Assembly: GCA_008501585.1 (NCBI GenBank)
Contig: QQUN01000043.1
Coordinates: 1 to 45,103, forward strand
Reading direction: 5' to 3'
DNA: 45,103 nucleotides
From: Pseudomonadota bacterium
GTDB taxonomy: Bacteria; Pseudomonadota; Gammaproteobacteria; Burkholderiales; Rhodocyclaceae
A model generated the notes under the pieces. The model saw only the letters and a list, made by a program, of their open reading frames with translations, made no database searches and was not told where the DNA came from. Numbering within the stretch: position 1 is the stretch's first letter; each line of letters opens with the position of its first letter. Of this stretch, positions 7,775 to 15,450 are shown piece after piece. Position numbers and translations under genes: made by a program.

Positions 7775-9052
7775 TCATTGCGGTGCAAGCGTCTTGGGCA
7801 GCAAGACCCACATGGCGCCGGCCTGCTTCATGCGCCCCGCCTCCGCACCGGCGGCATCGCCGAAGCCCCAGAAGAAGTCGGCCCGCACGCCGCCGCGGAT
7901 CGCGCTGCCGGTGTCCTGTGCCATCACCAGATGACGCAGCGGCTGCTTGGTGTTGGGGCGGGTGGTGTCGAGGAAGACCGGCGCACCCAGCGGCACGGTC
8001 TGACGATCAACCGCAATGCTGCGCTCGGCCACCAGCGGCACGCCGAGTGCGCCGATGGGGCCTTCGTCGTTCGCCGGCAAGGGGCGGAAGAAGACATAGC
8101 TGGGGTTCTGGTCGAGCAGTTCGCGCAGGCGCGAGGGGTTGGCGCGCGCCCAGCGCTGGATGCCCTGCATCGAAGCCTCCGACAGCTTGAGCGCGCCCTG
8201 ATCCACCAGCCACTTGCCGATCGACTTGTAGGGATGGCCGTTCTGGTCGGCATAGCCGATGCGCAGGAAGCTGCCGTCGGGCAGCTCGACGCGGCCCGAG
8301 CCCTGCACCTGCAGGAAGAACAGCGCGATCGGGTCATCCGCCCAGGCCAGCACCGGCGCCGGGAAGGCATCGCCCTGCGCGGCCACGTCGCGCCGGGTCC
8401 AGTACGGCACCAGCCGGTTGCCCTCGATCCGCCCGCGCAGGCGCAAGGGCTTGAGTTCGGGGTAGATGCTCGCCAGTTCGACCGACACCATGTCCTGCGG
8501 CACGCCATGAATCGGCCAGGCGTGCTGGGTGGAGCGGTCGAGGCTGCCGCGGATCAAGGGCTCGTAATAGCCGGTGACCAGGCCGCTGGCACTGTTATCG
8601 GCATTGCGCACCTGCCAGGGCCGGAAGTTGCTGTCGAAGAACTGGCGCACCACGGCACGCGGCGGCGTATCGCCCAGCGCATCGGCCTGCGCGCACACCG
8701 ACGCCCAGGCGGCGTCCTTGCGCAGCACACGGCACGAACGCTGCCAGGCCGGCCAGGCGGCCTCGATCGCGTCGGCCTGCCAGCCCGGCAGGTCGGTCCA
8801 GCGCGCGGCCACGAGGCGACCCGGCGCCACGCCGGGCGTGGCCACCGGGGCGGCGGGCGCAGACGGCGGCGCCACAGGGGCCGGCTGCGGTTTGGGCGGT
8901 ATCGGCGCGGGCACCGGCTGGGGCACGGTTTGCGTCACCGGCGGCGGCACCTGGGCGCAGGGCGGACAGTCAAGCGGACGCTCGGTGGCGCAGGCCGACA
9001 AAAAAACACACAACCCGGCCACACGGAGCCAGGCGGGCAGACGAAGGAACAT
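7775..9052 (-). CDS. mltA: Membrane-bound lytic murein transglycosylase A
   Basis: A 425-residue outer-membrane lipoprotein. The signal peptide MFLRLPAWLRVAGLCVFLSAC ends at lipobox Cys21. A proline-rich linker follows (about residues 33-80), then the MltA barrel with TGYYEPLIRGS, GSGRVELPDGSF and NGHPYKSIG, and the C-terminal 3D domain with AQDTGSAIRGGVRADFFWG, which holds the catalytic Asp region. MltA cleaves the MurNAc-GlcNAc bond of peptidoglycan to give 1,6-anhydro ends. The lipobox fixes the start; an upstream extension of 97 residues is not signal-like and would cross the divergent gene. Confidence 0.95.
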   Translation of the reverse strand: MFLRLPAWLRVAGLCVFLSACATERPLDCPPCAQVPPPVTQTVPQPVPAPIPPKPQPAPVAPPSAPAAPVATPGVAPGRLVAARWTDLPGWQADAIEAAWPAWQRSCRVLRKDAAWASVCAQADALGDTPPRAVVRQFFDSNFRPWQVRNADNSASGLVTGYYEPLIRGSLDRSTQHAWPIHGVPQDMVSVELASIYPELKPLRLRGRIEGNRLVPYWTRRDVAAQGDAFPAPVLAWADDPIALFFLQVQGSGRVELPDGSFLRIGYADQNGHPYKSIGKWLVDQGALKLSEASMQGIQRWARANPSRLRELLDQNPSYVFFRPLPANDEGPIGALGVPLVAERSIAVDRQTVPLGAPVFLDTTRPNTKQPLRHLVMAQDTGSAIRGGVRADFFWGFGDAAGAEAGRMKQAGAMWVLLPKTLAPQ

Positions 9053-9136
9053 GGCGAACAGATCAGTTACACTCGAATGAGCGAAGCCGGCAGTATAGCC
9101 GCGACCGCCTCCTCCAACCTGCCACCGGAGCCTGCC

Positions 9137-9247
9137 ATGTGGGTGATCCTGCTCGAAGCCGGCGTCGCGCTGGCATTGTTGCTCGTGATTGTCTGGGCCA
9201 CCTGGCCACGCAAGAAGAACACCACCGATGACACCGACCGCTCCTGA
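9137..9247 (+). CDS. Small single-span membrane protein (36 aa)
   Basis: A 36-residue ORF beginning MWVILLEAGVALALLLVIVWATWPRKK: one hydrophobic helix, a basic patch, then a polar tail (NTTDDTDRS). The ATG has GGAG at 9127-9130 with six-base spacing. An alternative in-frame ATG at 9077 would add 20 residues but has no ribosome site. The 3' end overlaps the start of the DUF815 ATPase gene by 20 bases, suggesting co-translation. By the positive-inside rule the basic stretch should place the C-terminus in the cytoplasm. No function is recognised; it could anchor or regulate the ATPase. Confidence 0.6.
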   Translation: MWVILLEAGVALALLLVIVWATWPRKKNTTDDTDRS

Positions 9248-10103
9248 CCTGGCCGCCTTTTTCGCGCGGCTCGAAAAAACCCTCGATCGGCTCGACGCCT
9301 GGCTGCCCGCCCCGCCGGCCGCGCCGGACTGGGACAGCGCCATTGCCTTCCGCTGGCTGCGCCGCGGCGCGCAGGCCCGGCTCGAGGCGATTCCCCATCC
9401 GCACCTGATCCGGGTCGACGACCTGCAGGATGTGGATGATCAAGTCGCTCGGCTCGACGCCAACACCCGCCAGTTCGTCAAAGGCCGCCGGGCCAACAAT
9501 GCACTGCTCACCGGCGCCCGCGGCACCGGCAAGTCCTCGCTGGTCAAGGCCATGCTGGCGCGCTATGCCGACAAGGGCCTGCGCCTGATCGAGGTCGACA
9601 AGCAGGACCTGATGGACCTGCCCGAGATCGTCGAACTGGTGCGCCAGCGCCCCGAGCGCTTCGTGCTGTTCTGCGACGACCTCTCCTTCGAGGACGCCGA
9701 GCCGGCCTACAAGGCGCTCAAGAGCGTGCTCGACGGCTCGCTCGCCGCCGTGCCCGACAACGTCATCATCTACGCCACCTCCAACCGGCGCCACCTGATG
9801 CCCGAGTATCACGCCGAGAACCGCGAGGCGCACCACATCGACGGCGAGATCCACCCGGGCGAAGCGGTGGAAGAAAAGATCTCGCTGTCCGAACGCTTCG
9901 GCCTGTGGCTGTCCTTCTACCCCTTCAGCCAGGATGCCTATCTGGACATCGTCGCGCACTGGCTGGGCGAATTCGGCGTCAGCGCCGCCAAGATCGAAAA
10001 AGCCCGCACCGAGGCGCTGCAGTGGGCGCTGATGCGCGGCTCGCGCAGCGGCCGCGTGGCCTGGCAGTTCGCCCGCGACTACGCCGGCCGGCACACCAAG
10101 TGA
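9228..10103 (+). CDS. DUF815 family AAA+ ATPase
   Basis: A 291-residue DUF815 ATP-binding protein. Walker A is GARGTGKS (about 96-103) and Walker B is VLFCDDLSFE (about 146-155). YATSNRRHLMPE follows as a sensor-like strand, then an ERFGLWLSFYPF block and a C-terminal helical lid. Proteins of this family are widespread in proteobacteria but lack a firmly assigned role. The start at 9228 lies inside the end of the small membrane-protein gene. The Nudix gene follows after seven bases, so these three genes are probably one transcript divergent from mltA. Confidence 0.9.
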   Translation: MTPTAPDLAAFFARLEKTLDRLDAWLPAPPAAPDWDSAIAFRWLRRGAQARLEAIPHPHLIRVDDLQDVDDQVARLDANTRQFVKGRRANNALLTGARGTGKSSLVKAMLARYADKGLRLIEVDKQDLMDLPEIVELVRQRPERFVLFCDDLSFEDAEPAYKALKSVLDGSLAAVPDNVIIYATSNRRHLMPEYHAENREAHHIDGEIHPGEAVEEKISLSERFGLWLSFYPFSQDAYLDIVAHWLGEFGVSAAKIEKARTEALQWALMRGSRSGRVAWQFARDYAGRHTK

Positions 10104-10110
10104 GGCCCGC

Positions 10111-11067
10111 ATGACCGACTCCGCCGCCCCCAAGAAACGCGTCGACGTCGCCGCCGCAGTCATCACCCAGCCCGATGGCAGCGTGCTGCTCGGCCAGCGC
10201 GCCCCCGGCACCTTCTACCCCGGCTACTGGGAGTTCCCCGGCGGCAAGGTCGAACCCGGCGAAGACCCGCGCGCCGCGCTGATCCGCGAACTCGACGAGG
10301 AGCTGGGCATCACCGTCGACACCTGCTGGCCGTGGCTGATGCGCGAGCACGACTACGAACACGCCAACGTGCGCCTGCACTTCTTTGAAGTGCCCGAGTG
10401 GACCGGCGACATCAACGATCATGTGCACAGCGCCCTGGCGTGGGACCACCCCGACCGCTTCGTGGTCAGCCCCATGCTGCCGGCCAACGGCCCCATTCTC
10501 AAGGCGCTGCGCCTGCCGCGCGAGATGGGCATCACCGATGCCGCCCACCTGGGGGCCGATGCGCAGCTCGACGCACTCGACCGCGCCCTGGCCCGCGGCC
10601 TCAGGCTGGTACAGATCCGCGACACCACGCTCGACACCGGCCCGCGCGAGCGCCTCGCCCATCATGTCGTCCAGCGCTGCAACGCGGCCGGCGCGCTGGC
10701 CGTGGTCAATGGCGACGCCGACCTGGCCCGGCGCACCGGCGCCCACGGCCTGCACCTGCCGGCCCGCCAGCTCATGGCCTGCGGCACCCGCCCCGATTTC
10801 GACTGGGTCGGCGCCTCCTGTCACACCCGTGCCGAGCTTGAGCACTGCGCCCGGCTCGGCCTCGACTACGCCCTGGTCGGCCATGTCAGCGCCACGCCCA
10901 GCCATCCGGACACGCCCGCACTCGGCTGGGACGGCTTCCACGCCCTCACCCGCCTGCTGCCCATGCCGGTGTTCGCCATTGGCGGCGTCGGGCCACAACA
11001 GATGGGCCTTGCCCGCAGCTATGGCGCACACGGCGTGGCGGGGATTCGGGGGAGCTGGTCGACCTAG
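10111..11067 (+). CDS. Nudix hydrolase fused to a thiamine-phosphate-synthase-like domain
   Basis: A 318-residue two-domain protein. The N-terminal MutT-like domain has a complete Nudix box, G45-x5-E51-x7-R59-E60-x2-E63-E64-x-G66, expected to hydrolyse oxidised or other nucleoside triphosphates. After a linker, residues about 150-318 resemble a ThiE barrel: LVQIRDTTLD, AVVNGDADLARRTGAHGLHLP, GASCHTRAEL and FAIGGVG. Usual ThiE residues look changed (NGDAD where NDR-D is normal, SATPSH where a T-x-T-K phosphate loop is expected), so thiamine-phosphate synthesis is doubtful. Such fusions are known in beta- and gammaproteobacteria. Confidence 0.9.
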   Translation: MTDSAAPKKRVDVAAAVITQPDGSVLLGQRAPGTFYPGYWEFPGGKVEPGEDPRAALIRELDEELGITVDTCWPWLMREHDYEHANVRLHFFEVPEWTGDINDHVHSALAWDHPDRFVVSPMLPANGPILKALRLPREMGITDAAHLGADAQLDALDRALARGLRLVQIRDTTLDTGPRERLAHHVVQRCNAAGALAVVNGDADLARRTGAHGLHLPARQLMACGTRPDFDWVGASCHTRAELEHCARLGLDYALVGHVSATPSHPDTPALGWDGFHALTRLLPMPVFAIGGVGPQQMGLARSYGAHGVAGIRGSWST

Positions 11068-11122
11068 GGCGCGACAGGGCGGCCGGACCGAACGCGAACA
11101 CGCCCCGCGGCGAGGAGCACGC

Positions 11123-11563
11123 ATGCCCATCGACGAGACGACCCTGCAGCAAGTCAGCCACCTGCGCGAGCAGTGGGCCCATGAGGACAACCTCATCAAC
11201 CACCGTGTCGGCTGGCTGCTCCAGTCGCAGGGTCTGCTGCTGACCGCCTTCGCCATCTTCATCCAGACCTGGCTCACCGCCGGCACGGACGAGCGCATTG
11301 CCGTGCGGCCGGCGATGATCGCCTTTCCCATTGTCGGCATGCTGTCGACGGCGATCATTCATGACGCCATCCGCATGGCGGTCAAGGCACAAGCGGCCAT
11401 TGAGCGCCGCTATGCCAGGCTACCGGTCAACCCGGAACACTGGCCACTGCATCCGCTCCCGTTCGCGTCCAACGCCCACAACACCGCCGCCCTGATGGCC
11501 CAGGTCTTTGCCGTGCTGTGGCTGCTCACCCTGTTCTGGGCAATCGCCCGGGTCGCTGGCTGA
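11123..11563 (+). CDS. Small integral membrane protein of unknown function
   Basis: A 146-residue protein with an acidic N-terminus, the segment EQWAHEDNLINHRVGWL, then a hydrophobic helix (about 36-52), a second (about 61-80), a basic amphipathic stretch AIERRYARLPVNPEHWPLHPLP, and a third hydrophobic helix near the C-terminus (about 122-143). No known family is firmly recognised. GAGGAG at 11112-11117 supports the ATG at 11123. It lies 55 bases after the Nudix gene and converges with marR, whose stop is 17 bases away. It is probably an inner-membrane protein. Confidence 0.7.
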   Translation: MPIDETTLQQVSHLREQWAHEDNLINHRVGWLLQSQGLLLTAFAIFIQTWLTAGTDERIAVRPAMIAFPIVGMLSTAIIHDAIRMAVKAQAAIERRYARLPVNPEHWPLHPLPFASNAHNTAALMAQVFAVLWLLTLFWAIARVAG

Positions 11564-11579
11564 TCGCCCTCGCCGCCGG

Positions 11580-12008
11580 TCAGGCAGGCCCATCGCTGCC
11601 GCCGAGGCCGCACGCCCCTGGCTCGGACAGCGCCCGCATCAGCGTATCGCGCTCGGTGCGATGCGCGATGGCCAGCGCCACCACCAGATCCCGCCCCTTG
11701 GGCAGCAGGTGGATCTCGACCTGACGACGGTCGCCCGTGCTGCCCTGGCGCCGCACCAGTCCGAGCCGTTCGCACCGGTCAAGCAGCGCCACCACCCCGT
11801 GATGCTTGGCCTGCAGCCGCTCGGCGATCTCCCCGACGCTGGCCCACTCACGCCCCGGAAAGCCCATCACATGCAGCAGCAACTGGTACTGCAACACGGT
11901 CACGCCGGCGGCCTGGCAGAGGTCTTCGCTGGCGCGCAGATACCGGCGCAGCCGGTAGCGGAATCGCGACAGATCCTCGATATCGACCTTGCTCGGGAAC
12001 GTTGACAT
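11580..12008 (-). CDS. MarR family transcriptional regulator
   Basis: A 142-residue MarR-type winged-helix regulator. Helices around TVLQYQLLLHVMGFP lead into the recognition region SVGEIAERLQAKHHGVVALLDRCERLGLV and the wing RRQGSTGDRRQVEIHLLPKG with the conserved D-R pair. The ATG at 12008 has GAGAGG at five-base spacing, while an ATG at 12023 has no ribosome site. A perfect 17-bp palindrome 29-45 bases upstream is the likely operator for autoregulation and for the divergent Yip1-like gene. The ligand is unknown. Confidence 0.9.
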   Translation of the reverse strand: MSTFPSKVDIEDLSRFRYRLRRYLRASEDLCQAAGVTVLQYQLLLHVMGFPGREWASVGEIAERLQAKHHGVVALLDRCERLGLVRRQGSTGDRRQVEIHLLPKGRDLVVALAIAHRTERDTLMRALSEPGACGLGGSDGPA

Positions 12009-12036
12009 GCTGGCCTCTCGCATCTAGAACGGATTT

Positions 12037-12053
12037 ATATCATGCAGTGATAT
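12037..12053. promoter_or_regulatory. MarR-type operator palindrome
   Basis: ATATCA-TGCAG-TGATAT, a perfect 6-5-6 inverted repeat in the 100-bp region between divergent marR and the membrane-protein gene at 12109. Length and position fit a MarR dimer site that could control both genes. Confidence 0.7.
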
Positions 12054-12108
12054 TTAAAACCCCCATCGCCTGACCGTCCACGTCGGGTACCCGTCAAGGA
12101 GCGCCGCC

Positions 12109-12669
12109 ATGCGTCTCACCGCCCTCCCCCGGATGCTGATCTCCTCAAACGATGGCTGGCGCGAGATCGAGCGCCGTCACCCCAGCGTCGGCGCGCTGTT
12201 CCTGTGGATGGTCCTGCCCCTGACGCTCTTGCCCCCGGCCTTGCTGTATTACGCCGGCAGCCAGTACGGCGACATGCTCGTCACCGGCTGGTCCGATCGC
12301 AACTGGGGGCTCATCGCGCCCCTGTTCCTGGTCTGCGAATGGGCGGCCTTTGTCGGCATGGGCGTGTTCATCAAGAGCGTCGCGCACCATTCGGCCGCCC
12401 GGATCCGGCTCCACGACGCCTACATGGTGGCCGCCATCGCGCCGGTGCCGATGTGGTTGTCGTCACTGTCCCTGCTGGTGCCGAACCTGGCCTTCGTCAC
12501 CCTGGCCGCCCTGGCCGGGCTGGGCGCCGCCTGCGCGCTGATGTACCACGGGGTCTATGCCCTGTGCCACATGGACGACGCCGTCCCGGCAGCCAGCGTC
12601 ACCCACACCGTCATGGCCGCCGGCCTGCTGTGCTGGGCGGCGTTTCTGGTGCCGCTGCTGATGTTCTGA
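12109..12669 (+). CDS. Yip1/DUF1282-like membrane protein
   Basis: A 186-residue protein with five or six hydrophobic segments (about 28-48, 68-90, 104-124, 126-146 and 164-185). The N-terminus, RMLISSNDGWREIERRHPS, matches the opening of bacterial Yip1-domain (DUF1282/YIP1) proteins, whose role is not established. The ATG follows AAGGAG at about eight-base spacing. It is divergent from marR and shares the palindrome at 12037-12053, so it may be the MarR target. Confidence 0.8.
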   Translation: MRLTALPRMLISSNDGWREIERRHPSVGALFLWMVLPLTLLPPALLYYAGSQYGDMLVTGWSDRNWGLIAPLFLVCEWAAFVGMGVFIKSVAHHSAARIRLHDAYMVAAIAPVPMWLSSLSLLVPNLAFVTLAALAGLGAACALMYHGVYALCHMDDAVPAASVTHTVMAAGLLCWAAFLVPLLMF

Positions 12670-12685
12670 GCGCCGCGGGCGCGGC

Positions 12686-12922
12686 TCACCCCTGGCGCAG
12701 GCGGGCATCCAGGGTGTCGACCACCTCGGCCCAGTCGGCGTCCTCGGCAATTTCCTCGCGCAGAAAACTCGCCTGGGCCGGACTCCAGAACGGAGCCTCG
12801 GCGAGCTTCACCTCACCGGCCAGCGGCGCGTGGCGCGCAATGAAAGCGTCGATACTGGCCGAGTCGTTGGGCAGGCCGAGTTGGGCAAACAGCGCGGACA
12901 GGGGATGGATCGGGGTTTCCAT
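12686..12922 (-). CDS. DUF2789 family protein
   Basis: A 78-residue acidic protein whose pattern is HPLSALFAQLGLPND near the start, FIARHAPL, AEAPFWSPAQASFLREEI in the middle and DADWAEVVDTLDARLRQ at the end. This is the layout of DUF2789 proteins, small helical proteins of unknown function common in beta- and gammaproteobacteria. It is probably cytoplasmic. AAGGAG lies seven bases before the ATG. It converges with the Yip1-like gene (16-base gap), and the 136 bases on its upstream side contain only a short 7-1-7 palindrome at 12946-12960. Confidence 0.8.
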   Translation of the reverse strand: METPIHPLSALFAQLGLPNDSASIDAFIARHAPLAGEVKLAEAPFWSPAQASFLREEIAEDADWAEVVDTLDARLRQG

Positions 12923-13058
12923 GAGCGTCTCCTTCCGGGGGCGAAGCGCCTTGAAGGCGCACGGCAGGTCCGCGACGTTGCGAGGCCGCGGGTCGCGAAG
13001 GGCGCCGGTGACCGACGCCGTGGGTCGACTCTACGCCGCCCCGGCCGCGGATGCGACG

Positions 13059-13262
13059 CTATTGATCGTCTTCGAAGGTGTCCGACATGCCATCGGGCGG
13101 CTTGGCGGCGGGGATGCGGTAGCTTTCGGAAGCCCAGGCGCCCATGTCGATCTGGCGGCAGCGCTCGGAGCAGAACGGGCGGTGGGCGCTTTCCGGGCGC
13201 CACTCGACCGGCTTGGCGCAGGTCGGGCACTTGACGATGCGGGGAGCGGCGTTGCGGGTCAT
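13059..13262 (-). CDS. yacG: DNA gyrase inhibitor / zinc-binding protein YacG
   Basis: A 67-residue YacG protein. The zinc site is C12-x2-C15 and C31-x3-C35 within [11 protein letters not shown] and [16 protein letters not shown], the hallmark pair of the family. E. coli YacG binds GyrB and inhibits gyrase. The ATG at 13262 leaves only five bases after the zapD stop; a longer start would run into zapD. The order coaE-zapD-yacG is the conserved proteobacterial cluster. Confidence 0.93.
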   Translation of the reverse strand: MTRNAAPRIVKCPTCAKPVEWRPESAHRPFCSERCRQIDMGAWASESYRIPAAKPPDGMSDTFEDDQ

Positions 13263-13267
13263 TGCAC

Positions 13268-14023
13268 TCACAGGTTGCACAGCGTGAGTTCGAACTCGAT
13301 GTCGTTCTCGCACTGGCGGGGTCGGCTGACGGTGTCGGGGCGCATGAAGCGCACATTGAGCACGTATTTGTTGGCGCTGATTTCGGGCACCGCCTGGGCG
13401 CCCAGCGGCACCCGCACCCGCACCATCTGGATCGGGCGCCCGCCCATGGTGAGCTGGTAGTTGCCACGGCAGGCCACCTGCGTCTCGGGGCGGCCACTGG
13501 CGCGCAGCAGGCGCAGCACGATGGCCAGACCGTCGCGGATCGGCAGCATCGGGCGGATCCAGGCTTCGAGGTCGCGGCGGCGGGCGTCGGGCTCGCGGTT
13601 CTGCCAGTGGTAGTAGGCCGGCAGGTCGAACTGGCAGGCGCCGCCGGGAATGGCCGCGCGGCTGCGGATGCCCATCAGCCAGTCGTTCTCGCGCAGGTAG
13701 TGCCCGATCTTGCCCGACACCGAGAGCAGGCCGGCCGTGGCCTGCTCGATTTCGTACAGGGCGCCGCTGAGGGCTTGTTCGGAGATGTCCGGGTTGTCGC
13801 GGAAGGCCAGCAGCGACTGGCGCTGGCGTTCGAGTTCCTGCAGCAGGTCGACCTTGAATTCGGAACGGCTGGCCACTTCGAGCATGTCGAAGAGGGCAAT
13901 CAGCGTGGCGTGATGGTCGATGGGGGAGTCGCCGCGCAGGGTGTGCGCGATGCGGGCAAACAGATCTTCCAGCCGAAGCAAGGTGCGGATGCGTTCGTTG
14001 AGTGGGTATTCGAAAGTAATCAC
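13268..14023 (-). CDS. zapD: Cell division protein ZapD
   Basis: A 251-residue ZapD (formerly DUF1342/YacF), a cytoplasmic protein that cross-links FtsZ filaments at midcell. The N-terminus [21 protein letters not shown] matches the family opening, and [25 protein letters not shown] is the central signature. The start is the GTG at 14023. The overlapping ATG at 14028 meets a stop after two codons, and the longer reading adds non-conserved sequence. The size agrees with E. coli ZapD (247). It lies between coaE and yacG. Confidence 0.92.
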   Translation of the reverse strand: MITFEYPLNERIRTLLRLEDLFARIAHTLRGDSPIDHHATLIALFDMLEVASRSEFKVDLLQELERQRQSLLAFRDNPDISEQALSGALYEIEQATAGLLSVSGKIGHYLRENDWLMGIRSRAAIPGGACQFDLPAYYHWQNREPDARRRDLEAWIRPMLPIRDGLAIVLRLLRASGRPETQVACRGNYQLTMGGRPIQMVRVRVPLGAQAVPEISANKYVLNVRFMRPDTVSRPRQCENDIEFELTLCNL

Positions 14024-14093
14024 CGCATGCGCCTGATGGGTTTGCCAGCCTCCTGATGATCCGCGCGATGATAGCACACGGCCTGCGGGCCGC

Positions 14094-14705
14094 TCAGGCG
14101 CTGGCGAGCGCGAGATAGCGCACATGCAGCGCGTCGACCTGACGATAGAGCTGTTCGAGGTTGCCGCTGTTGTCGATCACGTCGTCGGCGGCGGCCAGCC
14201 GATCGGCCCGTGGCAGCTGCGCCGCCATGATGGCCTCGACCTGGTCGCGCGCCAGACCGGAGCGGGCCATCACCCGCGCCACCTGCACCGCCTCGTCGCA
14301 GTCGACCACGGCGATGCGCTGGCAGCGCTGGCGGTAGCTGCCCGACTCGATCAGCAGCGGTACCACCAGCACCACGTACGGGGCCTCGGCGACGGCGCAC
14401 TGGCGATCGGATTCGGCGCGGATCATGGGATGGAGGATGGCCTCGAGGCGCTGGCGTTCGGCCGGATCGGCAAAGGCCCGCGCACGCATGGCGCTGCGGT
14501 CGAGCGCGCCGTCGGCGGCGATCAGGCCATCGCCGAAGGCGGCACGGATGGCCGGCAGCGCGGCGCCACCGGCGGCGGTGAGCGCCCGGGCGATGAGGTC
14601 GGTGTCGACAATGGCCGCGCCACACACCCCGAAGCGGTCGGAGGCGGCGCTCTTGCCGCTGCCGATGCCGCCGGTGAGGCCGACGATCCAGCGCGGGCGG
14701 CTCAT
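14094..14705 (-). CDS. coaE: Dephospho-CoA kinase
   Basis: A 203-residue P-loop kinase that phosphorylates dephospho-CoA at the ribose 3'-OH, the last step of CoA synthesis. The P-loop GLTGGIGSGKS lies at residues 9-19. DTDLIAR and HPMIRAE are the family's substrate and lid segments, and VVLVVPLLIESG the core strand. The ATG overlaps the stop of the SPOR gene by four bases. coaX, the first enzyme of the same pathway, is 2.2 kb upstream on the same strand. Confidence 0.95.
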   Translation of the reverse strand: MSRPRWIVGLTGGIGSGKSAASDRFGVCGAAIVDTDLIARALTAAGGAALPAIRAAFGDGLIAADGALDRSAMRARAFADPAERQRLEAILHPMIRAESDRQCAVAEAPYVVLVVPLLIESGSYRQRCQRIAVVDCDEAVQVARVMARSGLARDQVEAIMAAQLPRADRLAAADDVIDNSGNLEQLYRQVDALHVRYLALASA

Positions 14706-15439
14706 GGGGTGCAGTCCTGCCGCGTGGCGCCGCTCAGCGTGCCGCTCCAGTCGCTGACCCGCTGCGCCAGCGCCTCGGCGGCGCCGCGGATCTCGATGCG
14801 GTGGATGGTGTCCCCCCGCTCTTCGATGGCCACACCGCGCACGCCTTTGGCCTCGATCCGGCGCTGCTGCTCCCGGGCCGCCGCCGCCGTCTTGAACAGG
14901 CCCAGCGAGATGGTCAGCGGCCGGCTGCCGTTTTCGCCCACCACGAACAGGTCGGTCCAGCCCTTGGCGCGAATCTCGGCCGCGCGCCGCTCGGCCGCGG
15001 CCTTGGTCGGGTGCGCCGGGATGTGCACCCACCAGGAGGTGACCTCGGTACTGGGCTGGTCGCGCACCGTGAGTTCGGCCACACGGCGCACCTGTTGCAA
15101 GAACGCCTCGGCGGCTTCGTCGTCGAGCCCGTCGAACGCGACGCAGGCCCGCGGCACGCTGACCACCGGCGGCGCCACGGCCACCGGGGGCGGCGCCGGG
15201 ACAGGCTCGGGCGGCGGCACCACGACGGGCGCCGGCGGCGGTTCGGGCTTGCGGGCCTCGGCCTGCCGGGCGGCGATGGCCGCGTCGTCGAGCACCTGGA
15301 TGCGATCGGGCTTGAGCTGGTTGGTGATGCGCTCGGGCTCGCTGCGCGTGCCGTCCTGGCCAAGCCAGCCCTGCCATGCGGCCAGCGCAATGACGTTGAG
15401 CAGCACCAGCAGGATGATCAGGAAACGCAGGATCGGCAC
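14702..15439 (-). CDS. SPOR-domain membrane protein
   Basis: A 245-residue protein with an N-terminal membrane anchor (ILRFLIILLVLLNVIALAAW), a long Pro/Ala-rich linker (about 68-95), then a C-terminal domain with WWVHIPAHPTKAAAERRAAEIRAKG and ISLGLFKTAAAAREQQRRI. The last two segments match SPOR, the domain that binds denuded glycan strands at division septa. A periplasmic position anchored in the inner membrane is expected. It is coupled to coaE by a four-base overlap. Its division role is inferred from the domain and from zapD two genes away. Confidence 0.8.
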   Translation of the reverse strand: MPILRFLIILLVLLNVIALAAWQGWLGQDGTRSEPERITNQLKPDRIQVLDDAAIAARQAEARKPEPPPAPVVVPPPEPVPAPPPVAVAPPVVSVPRACVAFDGLDDEAAEAFLQQVRRVAELTVRDQPSTEVTSWWVHIPAHPTKAAAERRAAEIRAKGWTDLFVVGENGSRPLTISLGLFKTAAAAREQQRRIEAKGVRGVAIEERGDTIHRIEIRGAAEALAQRVSDWSGTLSGATRQDCTP

Positions 15440-15450
15440 GCGCGGCTCCG

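Noticed and set aside
7616-9076. Long plus-strand frame covering mltA in the opposite direction
   Set aside because: It is the antisense of mltA; only its last codons, from 9137, look like a real small gene.
12946-12960. GCGCCTT-G-AAGGCGC palindrome between the DUF2789 gene and yacG
   Set aside because: No U-run follows and the loop is one base, so it is not a credible terminator; chance in GC-rich DNA is likely.
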